64,000 nucleotides of DNA from the NCBI RefSeq assembly GCF_000718165.1, contig NZ_JOEY01000015.1, forward strand, positions 1 through 64,000, in the 5' to 3' direction. Shown in pieces: positions 16,849-24,921 of the stretch. This DNA is from Streptomyces fulvoviolaceus (GTDB lineage Bacteria; Actinomycetota; Actinomycetes; Streptomycetales; Streptomycetaceae). Below the pieces are notes generated by a model that had not been told where the DNA came from, made no database searches, and saw nothing but the letters and a program-made list of their open reading frames with translations. Position numbers and translations under genes: made by a program. Numbering within the stretch: the stretch's first letter is position 1; each line of letters opens with the position of its first letter.

Positions 16849-18324
16849 ATGCCGAACGCCCGTCCGCGCGGCCTGCCGACCGTGGGCGATGGCTGCACCA
16901 CGTTTCTGGGCCCGGGAAAGTCCTCGGTCCGCCAGGCCAGGGACGTCGTCCGCAAGTGGCTGGCCGAGTACGGCCTCCAGGATCTGGTGGACGTCGCCGA
17001 ACTGCTGGTCAGCGAGCTCGCCACCAATGCGGTCGTGCACGCCGGCGGCCGGTATCGGCTCACCCTGTCCGTGGGCATCGGCACGCTGCGCTGCGAGGTG
17101 GCGGACGAGCGGCGGCAACTTCCCCGACCGTCGAACCCGCAGGCCGAGGACCAGGACGCCGACAGCGAGAGCGGGCGAGGTCTCCTCCTGGTCGACGCGC
17201 TGTCCCACCGGTGGGGCAGCCGCCTCAGCGGAGAAGGCAAGGAAGTCTGGTTCGAGCTGGAGATCGGCGCACCGGACCGTACGGACGGCGTGGGAGAGGC
17301 GGGCGCGCGCCCCACGGCGACGGATCGGCCACGAACGGAGGCGGTGACCGACCGCACCGAGCCGCACCACGAGCGGGTGGACCACCTCGACCCGACACCT
17401 GAACTGCACCGGTCGCGTCCCGCACCTACCGGCACCCCCTCAGCACTCACTCACACCCACCAGGAGTCACCCGTGCCCACTTCAGGTGTGGGCCTCCGGC
17501 GCCGCTGTCAGGTCGGCGAAGTCGGCGAGCATGTGGGAGGTGTGCGGTGCGAGGCCGGTGAAGTGGTGGAAGGCGCCGGCGGCCTGGTGGACGAGCATGC
17601 CGCCGCCGTGGAGGAGGCGGCAGCGGCGGGTGCGGCCGGCGAGCAGCAACGGGGTTTCCAGGGGGTGGTAGACGATGTCGGCGATCCAGAGGCCGTCGTG
17701 GAGCAACTCGACGGGGAGTGGCGTGCCCGGGTGGGCCGCCGTACCGACGGGTGTGGTGTTCACGAGGCCGTCCGCGCAGGGGAGTTCGGTCCCGAGCTGC
17801 TCCGGGAGGCAGGCTTCGGCGCGTTCGGTTCCGGCGTCCTCGTTGAGCGCCTTGACGAGGGTGGACGCGCGCTCGGTGACGGTGTCCACCACGGTGAGGC
17901 GGGCGACGCCGAGGTCGAGCAGGGCGTGGGCCACGGCGGATCCGGCACCGCCGGCGCCCAGTTGGACCACGTGTCCGCGGGGTGCGTCGGGCAGCCCGCG
18001 GGTGAAGGCCGCGGTGAAGCCGGTGATGTCGGTGTTGTGGCCGACGGCCCGGCCCTCCGGGGTGAGGACGACGGTGTTGACCGCGCCGAGGCGCGCCGCC
18101 TGGGCGGAGAGTTCGTCCAGGTGCGGCACGACGGTCTGCTTGCACGGGTGGGTGATGTTGAGCCCGTTGAAGCCGCAGTCCCGGGCGGCGCGGGTGAGGT
18201 GCCGGACGTCCTCGGCGGGGAGGCGGAGGTCGTCGATGTCGAGGAGCCGGTAGAGGTAGCGCACGCCGTGCCGGTCGGCCTCGCGTTGGTGGAGGCCGGG
18301 GCTGAGCGAACGGCCGATGCCTGA
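16849..18324 (+). CDS. RsbW-like ATP-binding protein; frame runs on antisense to the dehydrogenase gene
   Basis: The first 145 or so residues are an RsbW/SpoIIAB-like HATPase domain: VRQARDVVRKWLAEYGLQDL, the N-box AELLVSELATNAVVHA, and the G-box SGRGLLLVDALSHRWGS, ending with EVWFELEIG near 17270. This class acts as anti-sigma kinase or free phosphatase-regulating protein. After that the frame does not stop until 18324. It passes through about 65 low-complexity residues and then the antisense of the dehydrogenase gene. The family normally ends within about 20 residues of the G2 box, so the true stop has probably been lost by a frameshift; the other two forward frames stop at 17347 and 17402. 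The ATG at 16849 is the likely start; the frame is also open from 16789. Confidence 0.6.
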   Translation: MPNARPRGLPTVGDGCTTFLGPGKSSVRQARDVVRKWLAEYGLQDLVDVAELLVSELATNAVVHAGGRYRLTLSVGIGTLRCEVADERRQLPRPSNPQAEDQDADSESGRGLLLVDALSHRWGSRLSGEGKEVWFELEIGAPDRTDGVGEAGARPTATDRPRTEAVTDRTEPHHERVDHLDPTPELHRSRPAPTGTPSALTHTHQESPVPTSGVGLRRRCQVGEVGEHVGGVRCEAGEVVEGAGGLVDEHAAAVEEAAAAGAAGEQQRGFQGVVDDVGDPEAVVEQLDGEWRARVGRRTDGCGVHEAVRAGEFGPELLREAGFGAFGSGVLVERLDEGGRALGDGVHHGEAGDAEVEQGVGHGGSGTAGAQLDHVSAGCVGQPAGEGRGEAGDVGVVADGPALRGEDDGVDRAEARRLGGEFVQVRHDGLLARVGDVEPVEAAVPGGAGEVPDVLGGEAEVVDVEEPVEVAHAVPVGLALVEAGAERTADA

Positions 18325-18360
18325 TCCGATGAGACCGACGAGGTACGAGTCCTGGGCCAC
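17482..18360 (-). CDS. aroE: Shikimate/quinate dehydrogenase
   Basis: A 292-residue NAD(P)-dependent dehydrogenase. Substrate motifs are SGIGRSLSPGLH, the catalytic Lys in NITHPCKQTVVPHLDEL, and Asp in GHNTDITGF. The nucleotide-binding loop is LGAGGAGSA, followed by VNTTPVG. GTG start at 18360, with GGGGGG about 6 bases upstream. It lies downstream of a catabolic and transport operon and has its own repeat array upstream. That suggests the quinate-using paralogue type (YdiB/QsuD-like) rather than the housekeeping aroE, but this is inference. Its 3' two thirds are antisense to an open forward frame. Confidence 0.9.
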   Translation of the reverse strand: MAQDSYLVGLIGSGIGRSLSPGLHQREADRHGVRYLYRLLDIDDLRLPAEDVRHLTRAARDCGFNGLNITHPCKQTVVPHLDELSAQAARLGAVNTVVLTPEGRAVGHNTDITGFTAAFTRGLPDAPRGHVVQLGAGGAGSAVAHALLDLGVARLTVVDTVTERASTLVKALNEDAGTERAEACLPEQLGTELPCADGLVNTTPVGTAAHPGTPLPVELLHDGLWIADIVYHPLETPLLLAGRTRRCRLLHGGGMLVHQAAGAFHHFTGLAPHTSHMLADFADLTAAPEAHT

Positions 18361-18380
18361 GGCTGCCCCCCGGGGAGTGC

Positions 18381-18425
18381 ACGAACCAGTTATGTGAAAA
18401 CCAGTTATGTACGAACCAGTTCGTT
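18381..18425. promoter_or_regulatory. Three 15-bp direct repeats, a likely operator for the dehydrogenase gene
   Basis: Three units in exact 15-base register start at 18381, 18396 and 18411: ACGAACCAGTTATGT, GAAAACCAGTTATGT, ACGAACCAGTTCGTT. All share AACCAGTT. The third contains a perfect palindrome, ACGAAC-CA-GTTCGT (18411-18424). The array is 21 bases upstream of the dehydrogenase GTG, where a repressor or activator site would lie. The binding protein is unknown; TetR or IclR types are possible. Confidence 0.6.
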
Positions 18426-18467
18426 ATGAATACCAGGGGCAGGTGTCGCCGGGGAAGCCTCAGGACG

Positions 18468-18545
18468 TCACAGTCCCAGTCCCAGTCCCAGCGCCGGTCT
18501 CAGCGCCGGTCTCAGCGCCGGTCTCAGCGCCAGTCACAGCCCCAG
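18468..18545. repeat. Short tandem repeats around the livF stop codon
   Basis: A run of CCCAGT units (four) is followed by three copies of a TCAGCGCCGGTC 12-mer and a degenerate fourth, crossing the livF stop at 18534-18536. The repeats are 6 and 12 bases long, so this looks like replication slippage. They separate livF from the dehydrogenase promoter region. Confidence 0.6.
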
Positions 18546-19268
18546 GTACACCTCCCTGACCCGGGGGTCGTGACGGAGGTCGGCGGAGGGGCCGGTCATG
18601 GCGACCTCGCCGTTCTCCATGACCAGGCAGTGGCTGGTGGCACCGAAGGTGAGCTTGGCGTTCTGCTCCACGAGCAGCAGGCTCAGGCCTTCCTCCCGGA
18701 GTTTCAGGAGCACGTCGAGGATGCTGCCGACGAGGATCGGCGACAGGCCCATGGAGGGTTCGTCCAGGACGAGCAGGCGGGGGCGGGACATCAGGGCGCG
18801 GCCGATGGCGAGCATCTGCTGCTGGCCTCCCGACAGGGCTCCGGCGAGCCGGTCGCGCATCTCCGCGAGGACCGGGAACAGGGCGTAGACCTCGTCGAGT
18901 TGGCGTTGTGTCTCCTTGTCCCAGGGCTTCGAGTACGCCCCCAGGAGCAGGTTCTTCTCCGCGGGCAGTCCGGGGAAGACGTGCCGTCCTTCGGGGACGT
19001 AGCCGATGCCGTGGCGGACCATGTCGCGGGCCCGGACCCTGGTCAGGTCGCGGTCGCCGAGGCGGATGCGGCCGCCGCTGCGGGGCACCAGTCCCATCAG
19101 AGCCTTGAGGGTGGAGGTCTTGCCGGCTCCGTTGGCGCCGATGATGCCCACGGACTCACCGGGCTCGACCGTGAATCCGATGGACCGCACGGCGCAGACG
19201 CCGCCGTAGTGGACGCTCAGGTCCTCGACCTTCAGGGTCCTGGCGGCATCCGCAGCGTCGGCCTTCAT
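18534..19268 (-). CDS. livF: Branched-chain-amino-acid-type ABC transporter ATPase (LivF-like)
   Basis: A 244-residue ATPase. Walker A is GANGAGKTS, the Q-loop region IGYVPEGRHVFPGL, the signature LSGGQQQM and Walker B LLVLDEPSMGL. The VPEGRxVFP motif is typical of LivF. It energises the importer with the fused LivM-LivG protein. Its ATG (19266-19268) overlaps the upstream stop by 4 bases. Confidence 0.95.
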   Translation of the reverse strand: MKADAADAARTLKVEDLSVHYGGVCAVRSIGFTVEPGESVGIIGANGAGKTSTLKALMGLVPRSGGRIRLGDRDLTRVRARDMVRHGIGYVPEGRHVFPGLPAEKNLLLGAYSKPWDKETQRQLDEVYALFPVLAEMRDRLAGALSGGQQQMLAIGRALMSRPRLLVLDEPSMGLSPILVGSILDVLLKLREEGLSLLLVEQNAKLTFGATSHCLVMENGEVAMTGPSADLRHDPRVREVYLGL

Positions 19269-21103
19269 GAGGTGGCCTCCTTCGCGGGGCTCGGCCGCTC
19301 GGCCGACGGCGGGGCGCTCATGCCCAGTTCGGACAGGTCGGAGTCGCCGAGGTACGCCTCGATGACCTCGGGTGCGGCCACGACCTCGGCGGGCGTGCCC
19401 TCCGCGATGACCTTGCCGCTGGACAGGACGGTGATCTTCTCGCACAGGGACATGACCAGGCCCATGTTGTGCTCGATGAGGACGACGGTGGTGCCGCTGT
19501 CCCGGATGGAGCGGACGATGCGGACGAGTTGCTGTACTTCTTCGCCGTTGAGGCCGGCCGCCGGCTCGTCGAGCAGGAGCAGGCGGGGCCGGGTGGCCAT
19601 GGCACGGGCGATCTCGATGCGCCGCTGGATGCCGTAGGGCAGGGAAGCGGGAGCGGCCTCGGCGAAGTCGACGAGGCCGTAGCGTTCGAGGACGGACTGG
19701 GCCGCACCGCGCAGGCGGCGTTCGCGACGGATGACACCCGGCTGCCACAGGGCGTACTGCCAGATGGTGTACGTGCGGGTGCGGTCGAGGGCGACCAGGA
19801 TGTTCTCCCGGACCGTCAACTGGCCGAACAGGCGCAGGTTCTGGAAGGTGCGGGCCACGCCCGCGAGCGAGAGGGCGTAGGGGCGGGCCCTGGTGGTGTC
19901 GGCGCCGGCGAAGCGCACCGTGCCGGCGCTCGCGCGGTAGAAGCCGCTGACGACGTTGAACAGGGTGGTCTTTCCCGAGCCGTTGGGGCCGACGATGCCG
20001 CGTATCTCGCCCGCGTCGACGGTGAGCGAGACCTCGTCCAGGGCGCGCAGGCCGCGGAAGTCCTTGGAGACTTCGGCGACTTGGAGCAGGGGCCCGTCCT
20101 GCGACGGCTCGGGGCCCGGGGTGTACGGCGTGAAGGGGCGCAGTTCGGCACGGTCGTCGGAGGTGCGGCCGAAGCGGCGCCGGTACAGGTCTCGGAGGCG
20201 GGCGGGGACGCCGGCCAGGCCGGTGGGGGCGAAGACGACCATGAGGACGACGACCGCGCCGTAGCCGAGTTGGGCGTAGGTGGAGAAGTCCGAGAGCCAT
20301 TCGCGGACGAGGGTCAGGCCGATGGCGCCGACCACGCAGCCGACGAGGGAGCGGCGGCCGCCGATGATGACCATGGCCAGCAGGATGAACATGTTGCCGA
20401 GGGAGAAGGTCTCCGGTGCGACGTAGCGGATCAGGCCGGCGTACAGGATCCCGGCCAGGCCGCCGTAGAGGCTGGCGAGCACGAACGCGGTCATGCGCAG
20501 GAGCGGGATCTCGGCGCCCGTCGCGCCCGCGGCCAGCGCGTCGTCCCGCATGGCGCGCAGCCGGCGGCCCAGCGAGGTGTGCACCACGAACAGGCCGAAG
20601 ACGAGACCGAGGCCGAAGACGACGGCTTCCAGGTAGTAGTAGAGGTACTCGCTGGACAGGTCGACGCCGGGCAGGGTGGGCACGGGCACCCCGGAGATGC
20701 CGTCGGCTCCGCCGCTGATGTCGGCGTTGGTGATCCAGTTGATGAAGCCCAGCGCGAGGCCGAGGGTGACGATGCCCAGGTAGTGCGACTGCATGCGCAG
20801 GGCGGGGATGCCGACGAGCAGTCCGGTGACGACGGTGGCCAGGACGGCGAGGACGGCGGCCGCCCAGAAGCCGTAGCCGTTGTTGGTGGTGAGGATCGCG
20901 ACGCAGTACGCGCCGACGCCGAAGAAGGCGACCTGGGCGAGGTTGATCTGGCCGGAGATGCCCATGGCCAGGCCCATGCCGATGGCGAGGAGGGCGTAGA
21001 TGAGCGCGATGTCGACGACGTGGATGGTGTAGCTGCCCAGGCCGTAGGGCAGCGCCCCGGCGGCGACGACCAGAGCCAGTACAGCGGTGATGCGGGACTT
21101 CAT
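19265..21103 (-). CDS. Fused LivM permease and LivG ATPase
   Basis: A 612-residue natural fusion. Residues 1-325 are a LivM-type permease with about 9-10 membrane helices and the family segments GLAMGISGQINLAQVAFFGVG and IIGGRRSLVG. After a Pro/charged linker (about 325-350), residues 355-595 are a LivG ATPase with Walker A GPNGSGKTT, the LivG-type ARTFQNLRLF segment, and Walker B LLLLDEPAAGLNGEE. The ABC signature is atypical: ASLPYGIQRRIEIARAM, with PYG in place of SGG; LivG proteins often have LSYGxQR. The substrate is probably a small carboxylate or amino acid, set by the binding protein. Confidence 0.93.
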   Translation of the reverse strand: MKSRITAVLALVVAAGALPYGLGSYTIHVVDIALIYALLAIGMGLAMGISGQINLAQVAFFGVGAYCVAILTTNNGYGFWAAAVLAVLATVVTGLLVGIPALRMQSHYLGIVTLGLALGFINWITNADISGGADGISGVPVPTLPGVDLSSEYLYYYLEAVVFGLGLVFGLFVVHTSLGRRLRAMRDDALAAGATGAEIPLLRMTAFVLASLYGGLAGILYAGLIRYVAPETFSLGNMFILLAMVIIGGRRSLVGCVVGAIGLTLVREWLSDFSTYAQLGYGAVVVLMVVFAPTGLAGVPARLRDLYRRRFGRTSDDRAELRPFTPYTPGPEPSQDGPLLQVAEVSKDFRGLRALDEVSLTVDAGEIRGIVGPNGSGKTTLFNVVSGFYRASAGTVRFAGADTTRARPYALSLAGVARTFQNLRLFGQLTVRENILVALDRTRTYTIWQYALWQPGVIRRERRLRGAAQSVLERYGLVDFAEAAPASLPYGIQRRIEIARAMATRPRLLLLDEPAAGLNGEEVQQLVRIVRSIRDSGTTVVLIEHNMGLVMSLCEKITVLSSGKVIAEGTPAEVVAAPEVIEAYLGDSDLSELGMSAPPSAERPSPAKEATS

Positions 21104-21969
21104 GCGCGGCTGACCGTCCTTTCGCCGAAGATGCCCATGGGCCGGATCATGATCGCCACGGTGAAGACGAGGAAGGTCGCCAGGACCGAGTAGCCCTGGA
21201 AGTGGCCAGCGGTGTAGGAGTCGAGGACGCCGATCAGGATGCCGCCGACGACGGCCCCGTTGATGGAGCCGAAGCCGCCGAGCATGGCTGCCGCGAAGCC
21301 CTTGATGCCGAGGGCGCCGCCGAGCGAGGCGTCCACGTAGAGCATGGGGCCGACCAGGCCGCCGGCGAGGGCGGCGAGGCCCGCTCCGATGGCGAAGGCG
21401 AGGGCGTTGCTGCGGCCGACGTCGATGCCGACCGCGGTGGCCGCCTCGTGGTCCATGGCCACGGCCTGCATGGCCGCGCCGCGTTTGGTACGGGCGAGGA
21501 AGAAGCCGAGGCCGACGACGGCGAGCGCGGTGACGGCCATGACGAGCAGGTCGTACGTCCGCACGCGCACCCCGAGGATGTCCAGGGGTGCGGTGCGGAC
21601 CGGGGAGGGCACGGCGCGGCCGGTGGTGCCCCAGATGAGGATGGCCACGGCCTGCAGGACGATGCCGAAGCCGATCGTGCCGATCAGCATCAGGTCGAAG
21701 TCCTTGTTCTCCAGGGGCCGCAGCACGCGTTCGATGACCAGGCCGATCGCCCCGGTGATGAGGATGGAGAGGACCATCGCGAGCGCGAAGGGGAGTTTCG
21801 CGGTGAGGTAGAAGGTGGAGGCCGCGTAGGCGCCGATCATCGCGATGTCCGCGTGGGCGAAGTTGACCAGGCCCATGGTCCGGTAGACCAGGGAGAAGCC
21901 CAGCGCGACCAGGGCGTAGACGGCGCCGAGGCTCAGGCCGCCGACCAGTGTCTGCAAGGTCTCCTGCAC
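21100..21969 (-). CDS. livH: LivH-type ABC transporter permease
   Basis: An inner-membrane permease of about 289 residues with 8 or so helices. Family motifs are GGLSLGAVYALVALGFSLVY and VNFAHADIAMIGAYAA, then AMLGGFGSINGAVVGGILIG. I chose the GTG at 21969 (MQETLQTLVGG) because the upstream residues are Ser/Ala-rich antisense-like sequence inside the previous gene. It begins 7 bases after the binding-protein stop. It overlaps the next gene by 4 bases. Confidence 0.92.
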   Translation of the reverse strand: MQETLQTLVGGLSLGAVYALVALGFSLVYRTMGLVNFAHADIAMIGAYAASTFYLTAKLPFALAMVLSILITGAIGLVIERVLRPLENKDFDLMLIGTIGFGIVLQAVAILIWGTTGRAVPSPVRTAPLDILGVRVRTYDLLVMAVTALAVVGLGFFLARTKRGAAMQAVAMDHEAATAVGIDVGRSNALAFAIGAGLAALAGGLVGPMLYVDASLGGALGIKGFAAAMLGGFGSINGAVVGGILIGVLDSYTAGHFQGYSVLATFLVFTVAIMIRPMGIFGERTVSRA

Positions 21970-21976
21970 GACGGCC

Positions 21977-23137
21977 TCAGTCCTGGCGGACGAGCTTGCC
22001 GTCTTGGATGACGCCGATGCTGGTCTCGGTGATCCCGACACCGTCCGCGCCGTACCTGAACTGGCCGAGCAGTCCGTCGTACTGAGTGGCCCGGATGGCG
22101 TCGGCCAGCTTCTTGCCGGTGGCGACCTTGCTGGTCTTCAGCGCGGTGAGCAGGATGTTGGCGCCGTCGTAGGCCTTGGCTCCGTGCAGTTCCGCCTCCT
22201 CGCCGTAGGCGCTCTTGTAGGCGGCGGCGAACTTCTGGGCGGCGGGGCTGCTGTCGTTGCTGAGGTAGGGCGAGCTGACGATCGTGCCCTCTACGGCGGC
22301 CTTGCCGGCGGTGTCGATGAAGACGGGGGTGCCCTGCGGGGCGGCGCCGGCGAACGGGGCGGTGATGCCGAGGTCGCGGGCCTGCTTGACGATGAGGCCG
22401 GCCTCGACCTCTTCGGAGCCGATGAAGACGACCTGCGGCTTCTTGGAGCGGATGGCGGTGAGCGCGGCGCTGAAGTCCTTCTGGTCGGTGGTCACGACCT
22501 GGTCGGTGACCGCCTTGACCCCGAGGTCCCCCGCAGCCTTGGTGAAGGCGTCGTGCTCGCCCTTGCCGAAGGAGCCGTTGTTGGTGATCACGGCGATCTT
22601 CTTGTAGCCCTTCTCCTCGATCAGGTACTTGGCCAGCGTGGTGTCGTACGTCGTGCTGGTGGGCCCGTTGAGGAAGAGGAAGGGGCTCTTCTGCTCGACG
22701 AGGGCGTCGGCCTGGCCCGAGGTGATGTTGGGGATCTCCGCCTGCTGCAGCACGGGCGCCATGGCGACGGTGACCGCGCTCTCCGCCGTACCGATCATGG
22801 CGATGTACTTCTCGGCGGCTATCTTGCGGGCCAGGTTGGTGCCGGTGGTCGGGTCACCCTGGTCGTCGAAGGACTTCAGCTGGATCTTGCGGCCGTCGAT
22901 GCCGCCCTTCTTGTTCCACTCGTCCACGGCCAGCTTGGCGCCCTTGTACTCCCAGTCGCCGAGAGAGGAGAGCTGGCCACTGCGGGCGTCCACGACAGCG
23001 ATCTTGATCGGTCCGGAGTCGGACCCGGCTTTGTCGCTGTCGTCGCCGGGTGCGCTGCAGGCGGCCAGGGCCGCGGCCAGGGCGACGGCGCCGACTAGCG
23101 TGGTGCGTGGGGCCGAAGGCCGGTGGTTGCGGGGCAT
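21977..23137 (-). CDS. livK: LivK-type substrate-binding lipoprotein
   Basis: A 386-residue type I periplasmic-binding fold protein. It has a lipoprotein signal peptide with lipobox LAAC followed by an acidic/Ser linker. Conserved features are IKIAVVDARSGQLSSLGDWE, MIGTAESAVTVAMAPV and NNGSFGKGEHDAFTKAA. It should capture the solute outside the membrane for the LivH/LivM-LivG/LivF importer. ATG at 23137, with AAGAGGTGA upstream. The ligand is not predictable; the linked catabolic genes argue against simple Leu/Ile/Val uptake. Confidence 0.93.
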   Translation of the reverse strand: MPRNHRPSAPRTTLVGAVALAAALAACSAPGDDSDKAGSDSGPIKIAVVDARSGQLSSLGDWEYKGAKLAVDEWNKKGGIDGRKIQLKSFDDQGDPTTGTNLARKIAAEKYIAMIGTAESAVTVAMAPVLQQAEIPNITSGQADALVEQKSPFLFLNGPTSTTYDTTLAKYLIEEKGYKKIAVITNNGSFGKGEHDAFTKAAGDLGVKAVTDQVVTTDQKDFSAALTAIRSKKPQVVFIGSEEVEAGLIVKQARDLGITAPFAGAAPQGTPVFIDTAGKAAVEGTIVSSPYLSNDSSPAAQKFAAAYKSAYGEEAELHGAKAYDGANILLTALKTSKVATGKKLADAIRATQYDGLLGQFRYGADGVGITETSIGVIQDGKLVRQD

Positions 23138-23184
23138 GTTGGTCACCTCTTGGAGACGAGTGGTGGATGAAGAGGCGTGGGGGG

Positions 23185-24921
23185 TCAAGCTGGGAAACGG
23201 CCGGCGTAGATGTCCTTGATGTTCCAGTGGCCGGGCGTGGGGACCGGCTCGTTGACCATCGGTACGTCGAGTACGGAGGGGCGGCGGCGGTCGATCGCGT
23301 CCTCCAGGGCCTTGCGCAGGTCGCCGGGGGCGGTCACGGCGTAGCCGTCGGCTCCGCAGGACTCGCCGTAGCGGGCGAAGTCGGGGCTGTACGGCCGGCC
23401 GTCCGCGTCCGTGAACTCGCAGCCGTAGGAACGGCCGAAGGCGGAGGACTGGAGGTCGGCGATGGTGCCGTGGGCGCGGTTGTTCATCACCACGAAGATG
23501 ACGGGCGCGCCCTGCTCGACTGCCATGGGTACGGCGGGGAGTTGGGCACTCATTCCGCCGTCCCCGATCAGGGCGACCACCACCCGCTCCGGCTGGGCGA
23601 GTTGGACGCCCACGGCCGCGGCGGGGCCGAAGCCCATGGTCGAGAGGCCTCCGGGGGTGATGAAGCGGCCCTGTTCGGGCAGTTCGTAGCACTGGGCGAC
23701 GCCGTTCTTGTTCCAGCCGACGTCGGTGACGAGCACGGCGTCGGCCGGGAGGGTGTCGCGCAGATCGGCCAGGATGCGCTGGGGGCGGAGCGGGAAGGCG
23801 TCGCTGCGGCCGGCTTCCTGAGCGGCGGTGAAGACCGCGCCTCGGGCTCTGGCGATCGCCTCGCGCAGGCCGGGCCGGGTCACGGCCTGCCTCCTCCGCG
23901 CACGCACTGCGGTGTCTACGGCATCCAGGGCGAGCCCGGCATCGGCCACTGCCCCAATTTCCACGGGGTAGTTGCGGCCGATCTCCGCCGGGTCGATGTC
24001 GACCTGGATCAGCCTGCTGGGCGGGAAGTTCCAGGTGTGGGCGCTCTCCCAGGAGCTCGCGTCCGTCTCGGCGAAGCGCGTCCCCACGGCGAGGACGACG
24101 TCCGCGCCCTTGGTGTGCTCGTGGGTGGTCTCCAGGCCCCAGAAGCCCGGCATGCCGAGCAGCAGCGGGTGTTGGTCGGGGACGACGCCCTTGCCCATCA
24201 GGGAGTGGGCGAGGGGGATGTCGAGGTGTTCGGCGAGGTGCAGGAGGGCGGTGCGGGCGCCGGGGTCGCGTACGCCGCCGCCGAAGTAGATCAACGGGCG
24301 TTCCGCTTGCAGGAGTTGGTCGGCGATGCGGGCGGCGGTCGGTTCGTCGAGCCCTGGGCGACCGAGGTGACCGGGCAGGGGGTGGTCGTTCGCGTACGGC
24401 CGGGCAGGCCTGCTGAACAGGTCCATCGGGACGTTGATCAGGACGCTGCCGGGACGGCCACTGGTCGCGGTCCAGAAGGCGCGCTCGGTGACGCGGGCCA
24501 GGTCCTGCACCCGCTGAACCCGCCAAGTGCGCTTGCAGAACGGGCCGTAGACTGCGCTCTGGTCGTCGTCCGCGTGGAGGTTGACCTCCTGGTGGGGATG
24601 CCGGCCGTAGTAGTACGACGGGATGTCGCCGGTGATGACGACCAGCGGGATCGAGTCGAGTGCCGCGGTGGCGACGCCAGTTACGGCGTTCATCATGCCG
24701 GGGCCGACGTGGGTGAGGAGGACGCCGGGGCGGCCGGTGGCACGGGCGTAGCCGTCGGCTGCGTGTGCGGCGGTCTGTTCGTGGCGGGCGATGACGAACT
24801 CGATCGGGCTGGGGCCGAGGGCGTCGAGGAGGGCGATGTTGGTGTGTCCGCAGGTGCCGAAGACGTACTCGACGCCGTAGGACTCGAGTTGGGCGACGAG
24901 GGCCTCCGCCGCGGTGGTCAC
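23185..24921 (-). CDS. Thiamine-diphosphate-dependent enzyme (acetolactate synthase-like decarboxylase/lyase family)
   Basis: A 578-residue protein with the three-domain TPP enzyme layout. The N-terminal Pyr domain carries the cofactor-activating Glu in IARHEQTAAHAADGYARATG. A central FAD/NAD-like domain and a C-terminal PP domain with GDGGMSAQLPAV ... MNN (Mg-TPP motif) follow. The family includes acetolactate synthase, glyoxylate carboligase, sulfoacetaldehyde acetyltransferase and 2-oxoacid decarboxylases. The neighbouring aldehyde dehydrogenase, coupled by a GTGA overlap, suggests that this one releases an aldehyde which the dehydrogenase oxidises. GTG start at 24921. The exact substrate is unknown. 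Confidence 0.88.
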   Translation of the reverse strand: MTTAAEALVAQLESYGVEYVFGTCGHTNIALLDALGPSPIEFVIARHEQTAAHAADGYARATGRPGVLLTHVGPGMMNAVTGVATAALDSIPLVVITGDIPSYYYGRHPHQEVNLHADDDQSAVYGPFCKRTWRVQRVQDLARVTERAFWTATSGRPGSVLINVPMDLFSRPARPYANDHPLPGHLGRPGLDEPTAARIADQLLQAERPLIYFGGGVRDPGARTALLHLAEHLDIPLAHSLMGKGVVPDQHPLLLGMPGFWGLETTHEHTKGADVVLAVGTRFAETDASSWESAHTWNFPPSRLIQVDIDPAEIGRNYPVEIGAVADAGLALDAVDTAVRARRRQAVTRPGLREAIARARGAVFTAAQEAGRSDAFPLRPQRILADLRDTLPADAVLVTDVGWNKNGVAQCYELPEQGRFITPGGLSTMGFGPAAAVGVQLAQPERVVVALIGDGGMSAQLPAVPMAVEQGAPVIFVVMNNRAHGTIADLQSSAFGRSYGCEFTDADGRPYSPDFARYGESCGADGYAVTAPGDLRKALEDAIDRRRPSVLDVPMVNEPVPTPGHWNIKDIYAGRFPA

